Notes under the pieces: model-generated
Seen by the model: the letters and a program-made list of their open reading frames with translations, nothing else
Database searches by the model: none
Told to the model about the DNA's origin: nothing
In this document: one piece after another, positions 1-7,437 of the stretch
Layout of the letters: the number at the start of each line of letters is the position of its first letter
Position numbering within the stretch: the first letter of the stretch is position 1
Assembly: GCA_026981635.1 (NCBI GenBank)
Contig: JALSIF010000205.1
Span: 1-14,513 of the forward strand
Direction: 5' to 3'
DNA length: 14,513 nt
Source: JALSIF01 sp026981635 [NCBI: bacterium]
GTDB taxonomy: Bacteria > 4484-113 > JALSIF01
Translations under genes and position numbers: made by a program

Positions 1-53
1 AAATTCTCCTCAAGGGGAATGATGGCTAGGGGAATCCCCTGGGAGGAGAATTT
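1..53. repeat. 11-bp perfect inverted repeat with nested palindrome
   Basis: AAATTCTCCTC at 1-11 is the exact reverse complement of GAGGAGAATTT at 43-53. Pairing can continue inward with mismatches (14-17 with 37-40, 19-20 with 34-35). The interior also contains a separate 13-bp palindrome, AGGGGAATCCCCT, at 28-40. The structure lies inside the coding frame of the minus-strand lipoprotein and may extend past the window edge. The role is unknown. Confidence 0.6.
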
Positions 54-1037
54 GAAGTTTATGCCCCGGTCACCCGCCAACACCGAGTAGCCCTCCAGCC
101 GGGCTCCCGACACCCCCTCCCGGGCAGGGGTGTAGCCCAACACCAGCACCTGGTCTTCCCAGGCGAAGAGGCGGTAGCGGGTAAAGGAACGGGTAAGGGA
201 CTTGGTCCAGAGGCTTCGCCCCCGGCCAATCTGCCAGGCGGTGATGAGAGGAAGGCTCCCCCCGATCACCTGATAGAGGCGGTCCGGCTCGGGCAAGATG
301 GCAACGTCAACTGGTGAGCGGGTAATCTCCAGCTTGCGCACAAAAAACGACCGGGAGAGGTCGGCCGGGAGGCGGTAGAGACTACTGCCGAGGAGATAGT
401 AAAGGGGTTGCTGATCGCCCGACTGGGACACTCCCCACCCGAGGGGTATGGCCCCAAGTCCCGGTGCCCCCAGCTCCACCATAGTGCCGCTGGTCAGGGA
501 GTGGATCTCAAGCTCCTTACCTGAATTTATGAACAGCCAGTCCTGCCTAACAGAGGGGGCCTTGGTGGCACTCAGGGACCAGTTGCCCAGCAGATTGCCC
601 TGATTGTCTATCAGTGTGAGGGATAGGTGCATTCCCCTACCCTGGTAGATAGCCAGCCGGTTTCCCAGGCAGGCAGTCTCCAGCCACTGGTAGCCTGACT
701 GGGGCGTAAATGCACCCAGGTCCTCGGGGGGGGTGGTGAGGGAAAACAGCCTGAGCTGGGGAGAGCCCAGCAGGTCCTCAACCAGCACCACCCCACCCCA
801 ATCGCAAAGGGCCGGATGGCTGATCAGGTTGTCACCGGAGGTAATCACCCCGTAGAGTGAGGGAGGTCTGAGGTAGGCATCGCTGGAGAGCTTGGCGGGC
901 ATTTCGTCCAGGGGGCGAAAGGGTTCCAGCTCGGGTCCAGCGGGGCGATAGATGGGGCAGGAGAGAATTAGGAGGGTGGAAAGCAGGAGCAGGGCATTGC
1001 CGACGCCCCTCGCTCGCCAAGCCTTAGCGCCAGCCAC
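1..1037 (-). CDS. Predicted lipoprotein of unknown function (3' end beyond window)
   Basis: The minus-strand frame stays open from a GTG at 1037 to the left window edge, giving at least 345 residues without a stop; an in-frame TAG lies three codons before the GTG. The N-terminus is a lipoprotein signal: basic residues (AKAWRARG), a hydrophobic run of about 11, then the lipobox ILSC with the acylated cysteine at residue 27. The mature part has no domain I recognise. It is rich in short aromatic/Gly strands (for example SGYQW, LYYLLGSSLYRLP, WQIGRGRSLW), which would fit a beta-propeller-like extracytoplasmic protein; that is inference. No clear ribosome binding site precedes the GTG. It diverges from the redoxin operon across 79 bp. 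The coding call rests on the uninterrupted frame and the lipobox. Confidence 0.72.
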   Translation of the reverse strand, partial: MAGAKAWRARGVGNALLLLSTLLILSCPIYRPAGPELEPFRPLDEMPAKLSSDAYLRPPSLYGVITSGDNLISHPALCDWGGVVLVEDLLGSPQLRLFSLTTPPEDLGAFTPQSGYQWLETACLGNRLAIYQGRGMHLSLTLIDNQGNLLGNWSLSATKAPSVRQDWLFINSGKELEIHSLTSGTMVELGAPGLGAIPLGWGVSQSGDQQPLYYLLGSSLYRLPADLSRSFFVRKLEITRSPVDVAILPEPDRLYQVIGGSLPLITAWQIGRGRSLWTKSLTRSFTRYRLFAWEDQVLVLGYTPAREGVSGARLEGYSVLAGDRGINFKFSSQGIPLAIIPLEEN

Positions 1038-1116
1038 GATGGGCTAGAATCGTAGCAGCGAAGGGGACCGAACAGGCTTCTTTCCCTAATCATCAACCAT
1101 CTGGGAGGTAGAGACG
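1038..1116. promoter_or_regulatory. Divergent promoter region between lipoprotein and redoxin operon
   Basis: This 79-bp gap separates two divergent transcription units. On the plus strand TAGAAT at 1045-1050 is a 5/6 match to a -10 box and would give a leader of about 60 bases ending in a good ribosome site (GGGAGGT at about 1103-1109) before ATG 1117. On the minus strand TACGAT (1054-1049) is a 4/6 -10 match about 11 bases before the GTG. The two candidates overlap. No convincing -35 is visible for either, so both are tentative. Confidence 0.35.
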
Positions 1117-1674
1117 ATGCAGCAGCCAGGCATGGACAAGCTCTCCATCGGTAGTCCGGCACCCAGCTTTGAGGGGCTGCCGGGGGTGGACGGCAAGAGC
1201 TATTCACTAGGCGACTTTGCCGATAAGGAGCTTTTGGTGGTGGTCTTTGGCTGCAACCACTGCCCCTACGTGCAGGCCACGGTGGGTAGGCTGGTTGAGC
1301 TGCAGGAGGAGTTCGGTGGGCGGGGTGTGCAGTTTGTGATGATCAACTCAAACGATGCGGAAAACTACCCGGAGGACTCCTTTGAGAAGATGAAGGAGTG
1401 GGCTCAGCGCTGGGGCCTCAACTTTCCCTATCTCAGGGATGAGAGCCAGGAGGTAGCCCGGGCCTACAAGGCGGTGCGCACCCCGGAGGTGTTCGTCTTT
1501 GACCGCAAGCGCGAGCTTCGCTTCCACGGCCCCATTGACGACAACTGGCAGGACCCAAGCAAGGTAAGCAAGCGCTATCTGAGGGACGCCCTCAGTGCAC
1601 TTCTGGAAGGAAACGATCCGCCCGAGCAGGAGGTGCACGCGGTAGGCTGCACCATCAAGTGGAAGACGGGCTAG
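1117..1674 (+). CDS. Thioredoxin-family (PRX-like) protein
   Basis: The 185-residue protein has the thioredoxin/AhpC-TSA fold. The N-terminal strand segment (IGSPAPSFEGLPGVDGKSYSL) leads to the redox motif FGCNHCPY with Cys46 and Cys49, followed by a TP (122-123) where the family has its cis-proline. A third cysteine sits near the end in GCTIKWK (Cys178). This arrangement is typical of the 'thioredoxin family protein / PRX-like 1' group, whose substrates are mostly undefined; a thiol-disulfide or peroxide role is inferred. There is no signal peptide, so it should be cytoplasmic unlike its neighbours. The start ATG is preceded by GGGAGGT at 7-base spacing; a second ATG at codon 6 is less well placed. 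It is the first gene of a five-gene cluster and its TAG overlaps the next GTG by one base. Confidence 0.9.
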   Translation: MQQPGMDKLSIGSPAPSFEGLPGVDGKSYSLGDFADKELLVVVFGCNHCPYVQATVGRLVELQEEFGGRGVQFVMINSNDAENYPEDSFEKMKEWAQRWGLNFPYLRDESQEVARAYKAVRTPEVFVFDRKRELRFHGPIDDNWQDPSKVSKRYLRDALSALLEGNDPPEQEVHAVGCTIKWKTG

Positions 1675-3950
1675 TGAGGAAAAAGCCTCTCTTCTGCCCC
1701 GGAGCGCTGATCATCTGGGGAGGTCTCCTTGCGCTCCTGCTTGTCCTAGCCGGCTGCCCCCGATCCAGTGAGGAGGCATCCCCTGCGAGGGGAGGAAAGG
1801 AGAAGCTCCCCACCCTAAAGGAGACGGCCTGGTTCTTCTCGCGGGTAAATGTGCGCGAACAGCTCAGGCCCCTGGGGGTAGATGACAGCGGCAAAGCGGT
1901 GGCGGTGGCCAGCCAGCGGGTGGGCCCCAAGGAGTATCCCGAGCTGGTGGTCTACCGGCCAGAGGGAGATGAGAAGCACATCCGCCTAAAGCGGGGCTAC
2001 GCCACCCAGACCATGGCCTACCTTCCCCGCTACGACTACCTCTACTTCATCATCAACCCTTCCCTCTTTGAGGGGGAGGGGAAGGAGGAGGTGGAGTTTG
2101 ACCCCAACCGGCCCATGAAGCAGTGGTGGCTGGCGCGGGCTAAGCCAGAGCTTATCGGAGAGCAGCTGCCAGAGCGGGTATACACCTTTGACGACCCCCA
2201 GTTTGACCGGCTGATCCCCTTCACCACCGAGATATTTGCCAGCCGCTTCAGTCACATGGTGGGGATGGTGCTATATGATCCGGGCAAGAGCCAAGAGCCC
2301 CAGGACGACAAGTTCTATCTCTTCGTCTACTGGTTTGACCAGGAAGGCCACCACACCCGCCTGATTCCCTTCCCCGGCGAGACCTACCCGCTTTTGCCAG
2401 TAAAGCTTGAGCTCTCCGGCAAAAGTGCCTACATCCTGGCCCGGGACCGCAAGAAGCCGGTCTTCCCGCCCCCGCCAGTAAAGAAGCAGGAGGGGCCCCT
2501 AAAGCCGGGGGAGACCAAGACAGCAGCCAAGCCCAAGCGACCCAAGCCCCGCTACATCATCCTCCGCTTTGACATCCCCACCGGCAAGTCGGCCGAGATC
2601 TGGGAGGGGGACCGAAGCCTGATGGTGATGGCCGCCTCGGGTGACGGCCGCAGGCTCATGTGGGGGACGGCCAAACGGGTGGCTAAGCAGTTCACCGAGT
2701 ACAACTACTACCTCTACACCCAGGACACCGGCGAAGTGGAGCCGGTGGAAGGGGAGCGGGGGCTGTGGGGGAGCGCCGCCGCTGCCCCCAGCATCAGGGG
2801 GTATGCCGGTGTATCGGAGGACCTCAAGGAGTGGCTCTTCCACGACCAGTATGGGACCCTGGTGCGCTGGCGTCCCGCCCTCAACCCCAAGGGCTATGAG
2901 ATCTCCCCCTTCTTTGAGCCCCTGGAAACCAAGTTCTCACCCAACCTGAGGTGGCGGCTGGCCCAGTTTGAGGACGGGCTGATGCTGATTGACCTGGACA
3001 AGTGGCAGGGTTTCCAGAAGAGCCACCAGAAGGAGATTGACTTTGCCCTAAGGCGGATCTATGAGATGTTTGACGGGCTGGGAATCGATCCCCAGGTCTA
3101 TAAAGAGCGCTACTGGCTGGCCCCGGTCTATGAGCCCTTCACCTATCCCAGGCCGACGGTTGAGGTTAGGGTGTGGGTGCTCAAGAAGAGGAGCCAGCGC
3201 AAGAATCCCTACGACATCATCGTTGAGCCGCCAAGTTGGATTAGGGTTGACCCCAGCTCGGGGCGCATCATTGAGGTGATCCCCATGGGCGACCGGCTGG
3301 TCTTCCTGCCCGGCCAGAAGCCGCGGGTGGAGGAGCAGTTTTCACTTACCAAGGAGCTCTCCGAGGAGGAGAAGGAGAAGGAGCGCCTGCGGCTTATCAA
3401 GTATGCCCATGAGTTTGCCCGGCTGCTGGGCTTTGACAACCTGAACGACTGGCAGGACCCAGTCATCAAAGTGGGAGTAAGAAGCGAGCTGGGTTATCCG
3501 CGGGCCTTCTCCCTGATGTTTCCCCTGGAGTATGAGATTGAGGGACCGGAGGGGGAGAAGCTCAGGGTGAACTACGGGGCCGCCTCCATGAACATCGGGA
3601 TTCAGGACGTGCGTCTGTTTGGCTTCTTCTACGAGGGCAAGCCCAAGATCACCGATCAACCGATCAAGCTAACCAGAGAGGAAGCCTGGCAGAAGGCGCG
3701 CGACTTTCTCATGCGCTATCAGCAGGAGGAGCTCAAGGCCTATGAGGAGGCGGGCCAGGAGGCCAGCGCAGTGGAGATCGGGGAGGAGGTGCCCGAAAAC
3801 GCTACCCTGATGGTCTACTACCCACAGCTTGACCCCGAAACGATGGAGCTTTTTGCTCCCGACTTCTCCCATCCCCGCATCGTCTGGGCCTTTGCCCGGG
3901 AGGACTTCGGCTCGGTCTACATTGACGCCGAGACCGGCGAGCCGCGCTAG
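1674..3950 (+). CDS. Large lipoprotein with C-terminal YcdB/PepSY-like domain
   Basis: A GTG start at 1674 shares its G with the preceding TAG and has GGAAG 8 bases upstream. The product is 758 residues; an in-frame GTG at 1659 would add five. The N-terminus is a lipoprotein signal ending in LVLAGC with Cys28 as lipidation site, so the protein should be anchored outside the cytoplasmic membrane. Residues 50-450 contain repeated short strand motifs ending in DxxTG/DTG-like turns (FDIPTGKSAEIW, YTQDTGEVEPV), suggestive of a beta-propeller-like region, interrupted by a Pro/Lys-rich linker at about 264-293. The C-terminal part (575-758) contains LTREEAWQKARDFL and ends SVYIDAETGEP, the pattern of YcdB/YcdC and PepSY-type repeats (secreted, often protease-inhibiting or regulatory). 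That assignment is from motif memory and is moderate. Specific function unknown. Confidence 0.85.
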   Translation: MRKKPLFCPGALIIWGGLLALLLVLAGCPRSSEEASPARGGKEKLPTLKETAWFFSRVNVREQLRPLGVDDSGKAVAVASQRVGPKEYPELVVYRPEGDEKHIRLKRGYATQTMAYLPRYDYLYFIINPSLFEGEGKEEVEFDPNRPMKQWWLARAKPELIGEQLPERVYTFDDPQFDRLIPFTTEIFASRFSHMVGMVLYDPGKSQEPQDDKFYLFVYWFDQEGHHTRLIPFPGETYPLLPVKLELSGKSAYILARDRKKPVFPPPPVKKQEGPLKPGETKTAAKPKRPKPRYIILRFDIPTGKSAEIWEGDRSLMVMAASGDGRRLMWGTAKRVAKQFTEYNYYLYTQDTGEVEPVEGERGLWGSAAAAPSIRGYAGVSEDLKEWLFHDQYGTLVRWRPALNPKGYEISPFFEPLETKFSPNLRWRLAQFEDGLMLIDLDKWQGFQKSHQKEIDFALRRIYEMFDGLGIDPQVYKERYWLAPVYEPFTYPRPTVEVRVWVLKKRSQRKNPYDIIVEPPSWIRVDPSSGRIIEVIPMGDRLVFLPGQKPRVEEQFSLTKELSEEEKEKERLRLIKYAHEFARLLGFDNLNDWQDPVIKVGVRSELGYPRAFSLMFPLEYEIEGPEGEKLRVNYGAASMNIGIQDVRLFGFFYEGKPKITDQPIKLTREEAWQKARDFLMRYQQEELKAYEEAGQEASAVEIGEEVPENATLMVYYPQLDPETMELFAPDFSHPRIVWAFAREDFGSVYIDAETGEPR

Positions 3951-3953
3951 ACG

Positions 3954-5129
3954 GTGGGGAAGCCCATTGCCCTGCTTGTCGGCGGCTGGGCATTCCTCTG
4001 GGCAGCACTGGCCACCTACTTCACCCTGAGGCAGATATACAACCTGGCCCGGGCCCCGCGCCTGGACAGGGAGGACAGCTTCCCTCTCCCTGATCCTCCT
4101 CCCCTGGTGAGCGTTATCATCCCCGCCCGCAACGAGGAGGAGCGTATCGCCCGAGCAGTCAGATCGGTGCTGAAGCAGGACTATCCCCGACTTGAGCTGG
4201 TGGTGATTGATGATGCCAGCACCGATCGCACCACCGAGGTGGCCCTGACGGCAATGGAGGGAGATGAGAGGGCCCGGCTGGTGCGGCTGAGGGAGGAGGA
4301 GAGGAACCCTGGGGTAGCCGGCAAGGCTTTTGCTCTGGCCAGGGGGGAGGCCGAGGCACGGGGGGAGCTTCTCCTGCTGATGGATGCTGATGTGGAGCTT
4401 GACCCCTCGGCGGTGGGGGTGGCAGTGGGCTATCTGAACAGACTCACCAAGGAAAGGCCCGAGACCGCCCTGCTCTCCCTCGCCCCCCGCCAGATCTGCC
4501 GTAGTCTTACGGTTGAGCTGGTTCAGGTTGGGGTCTATCAGCTACTTGACGGGCTGATGGACTACCGAATGAACAACTCGCCCCGGGCCAGGGAGCCTGT
4601 GGTGTCGGGGGCATTCCTGCTGGTGAGGAGGGAGGCCCTCTCCCGGGTGGGGGGGCACCTTGCCCTAAAAGTCCCTGTACTGATTGACACCGAGCTGGCT
4701 AGGCAGCTTAGGCGCAGGGGCTTTCTCATCCACTTTGCCCGGGGAGAGGAGCTGGTCGGGGTGGAGATGTACCCTACCCTCACCCAGGCGCTGGCGGGCT
4801 GGCGCAAGAACCTGTGGGCATGTTTGGGGTGGAAGACGGGGAGGGTGCTTGTAAGGAGCGGGGTGGTGGCCTTCCTCTGGCTTTCTCCCCTCCTTCTGGC
4901 GCTGCTCAGCATCGCTGAGGGAGGAAAGGGGACCTTGGCCTATCTGGGGCTACTTGGCTGGCAGGTGGCGCTTGATGTAGCCCTCAGGCTATATCGGGGT
5001 CACTCGCCAGCTCCCGCCCTGCTCAGTCCGCTGGGGGGAGCTCTGCTGGTATATCTGGCCCTGGCAGGACTTGCCGACCATCTGCTGGGAAGGGGAAGCC
5101 AGTGGAAGGGTCGGCGGGTGGGGGGCTAG
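3954..5129 (+). CDS. Membrane glycosyltransferase, family 2
   Basis: This 391-residue enzyme has an N-terminal membrane segment (about 5-24), a GT-A catalytic domain (50-290) and two or three C-terminal membrane segments (about 303-321, 328-344, 356-377). Diagnostic motifs are VSVIIPARNEEERI (nucleotide-binding strand), VVIDDASTD, the metal-binding LMDADVEL (Asp144-Ala-Asp146), VSGAFLLVRREAL, and the acidic IDTELARQLRRRG. The C-terminal QWKGR resembles the WKGR/WRGR ending of membrane GT2 enzymes such as HpnB (hopanoid-associated) and CruC/CrtQ (carotenoid) glycosyltransferases. No hopanoid or carotenoid genes are nearby, so a lipid acceptor is inference and the substrate is unknown. The GTG start lies 3 bases after the previous stop without an obvious ribosome site, suggesting translational coupling. 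Confidence 0.92.
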   Translation: MGKPIALLVGGWAFLWAALATYFTLRQIYNLARAPRLDREDSFPLPDPPPLVSVIIPARNEEERIARAVRSVLKQDYPRLELVVIDDASTDRTTEVALTAMEGDERARLVRLREEERNPGVAGKAFALARGEAEARGELLLLMDADVELDPSAVGVAVGYLNRLTKERPETALLSLAPRQICRSLTVELVQVGVYQLLDGLMDYRMNNSPRAREPVVSGAFLLVRREALSRVGGHLALKVPVLIDTELARQLRRRGFLIHFARGEELVGVEMYPTLTQALAGWRKNLWACLGWKTGRVLVRSGVVAFLWLSPLLLALLSIAEGGKGTLAYLGLLGWQVALDVALRLYRGHSPAPALLSPLGGALLVYLALAGLADHLLGRGSQWKGRRVGG

Positions 5130-5136
5130 ACTTATC

Positions 5137-6192
5137 GTGATGGGCAACCATCTTCTCCGCTTCGCTTTGCAGGCTGCCTTGACTGTGGGGGCAGGTCTGT
5201 TCCTATCCGGCCGGTGGGCAGGAGCCCAAGAAGAGATCCAGCTTCAGGTGCCGGTGGTCATCCTTGCTCCCCAGGGTGCCGAGCTAGAGAGGGTGGAGCT
5301 GGTGCTGCTTGACGACGGACGGGAGCGGTTGCTCTACCTGGAGCCAGTGGTGAGGCTCATTGACAAGGAAGCAATGGGCCAAAACATGGTGCTGGCCATC
5401 GGGTCATCGGGGGACCGGGTTGAGGTTGACCTGGTCGGCCTGGCCCACCGCATCAGGCAGGCAATCGGGGTGATGCTTGCTGAAAAGCTGGGAGAAAACT
5501 ACAAGCTTCCCCCCCTGGGCCAGTCACTGGAGCCCAAGCAGGTGGCCAACTGGTCGGACCTGATCAGCCAGTTCAGGGACCAGCTCAAGGGAAGATCGCC
5601 CAGCGACACCGCCCTTTTCACCCTGCGCCTGCCCAAGGGGAAGGGCAGGGAAATCTACATCGGTCCCTTCATCCTTTCCTCCCCGCCCACCCGCTGGGAG
5701 AGTGCCCCCCCGCCTCGCGATGGGTGGCGGCTGGTCACACTCACCGTCCAGCCCCTGGTAAAACCTGCCCAGGGAAAAGTCAACTTCCTGAATCAGGAGG
5801 TCTCGGGGGCAAGGCTCGGCACTCAGGTGATGCTGCCCCTGCCGCTGATGAAAAATGCGCGCCTCATGGCGGGGGCCTTCACCTTCCCTACCGGCGTGCC
5901 AACACTGGCCTTTAGCGATGTCACCGAGATGGAGGTGTTTCCTCCCCCCTCCCGCATAAGACTTATCCGGACCCTCATCTTTGTGGGAGAGGGGATCCTG
6001 CTGGTGGTCTTTCTCATCCTGCTTTACCTGGGGTGGAAGCGCCTGACCGAACGGCCCCTGGACCTAAAAAAGATTGAGGAGGAACTTGAAGGACCAAAGA
6101 TTGAGCTAAAAAAGATCCGGCGCCGTCCGCCCCGCATGAGAAAGGAACCTCCCCCGCCCCCGCCCGATGCGCAGGGAGGTGAGGAGGAGTGA
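5137..6192 (+). CDS. Exported single-pass membrane protein, unknown function
   Basis: I do not recognise a family. The start is one of two tandem codons, GTG 5137 and ATG 5140 (351 or 350 residues); earlier in-frame starts would overlap the glycosyltransferase. The N-terminus is a Sec-type signal (MGNHLLRFALQ then a hydrophobic stretch to FLSG) with a likely cleavage after AGA before QEEIQ. The extracytoplasmic part of about 245 residues carries strand-rich segments and a Pro-rich stretch (SSPPTRWESAPPPRDGW). A membrane helix follows (about 275-297, IFVGEGILLVVFLILLYLGW). The cytoplasmic tail of about 50 residues is strongly charged, with repeated LKKI motifs, a basic RRRPPRMRK segment, a run of six prolines and a Glu-rich end. 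The GTGA overlap with the next gene argues that the two act together. Confidence 0.82.
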   Translation: MMGNHLLRFALQAALTVGAGLFLSGRWAGAQEEIQLQVPVVILAPQGAELERVELVLLDDGRERLLYLEPVVRLIDKEAMGQNMVLAIGSSGDRVEVDLVGLAHRIRQAIGVMLAEKLGENYKLPPLGQSLEPKQVANWSDLISQFRDQLKGRSPSDTALFTLRLPKGKGREIYIGPFILSSPPTRWESAPPPRDGWRLVTLTVQPLVKPAQGKVNFLNQEVSGARLGTQVMLPLPLMKNARLMAGAFTFPTGVPTLAFSDVTEMEVFPPPSRIRLIRTLIFVGEGILLVVFLILLYLGWKRLTERPLDLKKIEEELEGPKIELKKIRRRPPRMRKEPPPPPPDAQGGEEE

Positions 6193-7382
6193 GGCCGGCG
6201 GAGCGCTTTCAGCTGGTACTCATCCTGCTTCTCATCCTGGTGTTGGTGGCGGTAGAAAGGCGGGTGGGACAGCTCACCCACAGCTCAGACCCGGAGATAA
6301 TGCGCCTTTCGGTGGGAAGCGACACCATCCCCTGGCCCTACGAGGAAATTCCCGAGGGGATGATCCCCCTGGAGGGGGGAGAGTTCATTTTCGGCTCCAG
6401 CCGCGCCCAAAAGAGGCTGGGCTATCAACTGGACAACCGCTATGCCAAGGATCCGCCCTACCTCTCCTTCCAGCAAAAGTGGTATGACCACGAGCCACCC
6501 GCCCAGGTGAGGGAGGTGGGACCCTTTGCCATTGACCAGTATCCAGTTACTCAACGAGACTTTCTCTCCTTTGTGGAGGGGGATGCGGTTGAGGGCTACA
6601 GCGGCCCCACAGTGAGCAGGGAGGAGTGGGAGAGCTTTGGCCTTATCTACCCCTACGAGCGTATCCAGTCCTACCAGTGGAAGGATGGAAAGCCACCGGT
6701 GGAACGGCTTGACCATCCAGTGGTGTTAGTAAGCTGGGCGGAGGCGATGACCTTCTGCAAGTGGCGCGAACAAGAGTGGAACCTAACCCACCCTGATGGG
6801 CCGAGGCTAACTTTCCGCCTGCCCACCGCCCTGGAGTACGAGCGGGCTGCCCGGGGGCGAGGAGGGCGCACCTTCCCCTGGGGAAACAGTTTTGAGGCGG
6901 GTAGGGCAAACACCGTCTGGTATGAGCGGGGGGTGAGGAAGGGCAGAAACGACACCGCCCCGGCGGAGGAGTTTCCCGGCGATCAGACCCCCGAAGGAAT
7001 CAGCCAGCTGGCGGGAAACGTCTTTGAGTGGACCGCAACTCCATGGCCCAGCGATGATGTTTGGGAGGCGGGAGAGGACTATGATCCGGGAGCGGTTGAC
7101 GAACCGGCTGGGGGAAAGGTGGGAAAGGAAGGGCTTAAGGCATACCTTGAACTTCTCAGGAGAGAGGGTAGCAAGCGGCACGAGGTCAGGGGAGCAAGCT
7201 TTGACGTTCTTCCCGGGCTTACCCGGACTACCGCCCGCCACAGCCGGCCAAGCAACCTGAAGCACTTTCTGCTCGGATTTCGCTGTGTAGCCATACCGGA
7301 GAGGGGAGCGCAAAAGGGAATGGCTGGTCCCCAGCCTACCAATCAGTCCCGAAGTCATGGTGATAACTTGCCTAGTTCTTAA
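6189..7382 (+). CDS. Membrane-anchored FGE/sulfatase-modifying-factor-fold protein lacking catalytic cysteines
   Basis: The GTG start overlaps the preceding TGA by four bases and has a strong GGGAGGTGAGGAGG ribosome site. The 397-residue protein has an uncleaved N-terminal membrane anchor (about 8-23), then an FGE-sulfatase (SUMF1) domain from about 55 to 368. Landmarks are IPLEGGEFIFGS, FAIDQYPVTQRDFLSF, HPVVLVSWAEAMTFCKW, RLPTALEYERAARG with FPWGN, LAGNVFEWT, and the closing GASFDVLPG to LLGFRCV. True aerobic formylglycine-generating enzymes carry two active cysteines in the segment after the GGSW/GASF motif; here that segment (GASFDVLPGLTRTTARHS) has none, and only Cys190 and Cys366 exist. 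It is therefore probably a ligand-binding or structural member, not a sulfatase-activating oxidase. No sulfatase is present. Last gene of the five-gene cluster. Confidence 0.9.
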   Translation: MRPAERFQLVLILLLILVLVAVERRVGQLTHSSDPEIMRLSVGSDTIPWPYEEIPEGMIPLEGGEFIFGSSRAQKRLGYQLDNRYAKDPPYLSFQQKWYDHEPPAQVREVGPFAIDQYPVTQRDFLSFVEGDAVEGYSGPTVSREEWESFGLIYPYERIQSYQWKDGKPPVERLDHPVVLVSWAEAMTFCKWREQEWNLTHPDGPRLTFRLPTALEYERAARGRGGRTFPWGNSFEAGRANTVWYERGVRKGRNDTAPAEEFPGDQTPEGISQLAGNVFEWTATPWPSDDVWEAGEDYDPGAVDEPAGGKVGKEGLKAYLELLRREGSKRHEVRGASFDVLPGLTRTTARHSRPSNLKHFLLGFRCVAIPERGAQKGMAGPQPTNQSRSHGDNLPSS

Positions 7383-7392
7383 CACCTGTTAA
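7379..7392. promoter_or_regulatory. Perfect 14-bp palindrome upstream of thpR
   Basis: TTAACA-CC-TGTTAA is a perfect inverted repeat overlapping the stop codon of the FGE-like gene and centred about 52 bases upstream of the inferred thpR transcription start. It is AT-rich with a 2-base centre, more like a protein-binding operator than a terminator hairpin. The function is inferred from shape and position only. Confidence 0.4.
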
Positions 7393-7411
7393 CAATTTGA
7401 ACGCCCGGGGG

Positions 7412-7437
7412 TTGACAGCCGTCGTATAATTTTGCTT
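7412..7437 (+). promoter_or_regulatory. Candidate leaderless promoter of thpR
   Basis: A perfect TATAAT lies at 7425-7430 with seven bases before GTG 7438, so a start point at the usual distance would fall on or next to the start codon. No Shine-Dalgarno sequence is present. TTGACA at 7412-7417 is a perfect -35 hexamer, but only 7 bp separate it from TATAAT, too close for a standard sigma-70 pair. The -10 alone may suffice, or the TTGACA may be coincidental. Confidence 0.6.

Noticed and set aside
266-1020. Several 60-80 residue minus-strand frames in the first kilobase
   Set aside because: They are out-of-frame shadows of one continuous minus-strand frame from GTG 1037 to the window edge, which has a lipobox and no stops.
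3954-5129. Naming the glycosyltransferase hpnB or cruC
   Set aside because: The C-terminal WKGR and layout are similar, but no hopanoid or carotenoid genes are present and the motif is shared by several GT2 groups.
6189-7382. Annotation as a sulfatase-activating formylglycine-generating enzyme
   Set aside because: The catalytic cysteine pair is absent and no sulfatase lies nearby.
6807-7385. 192-residue minus-strand open frame over the FGE-like gene
   Set aside because: The plus-strand frame carries all FGE landmarks across the same bases; the antisense translation is not protein-like.
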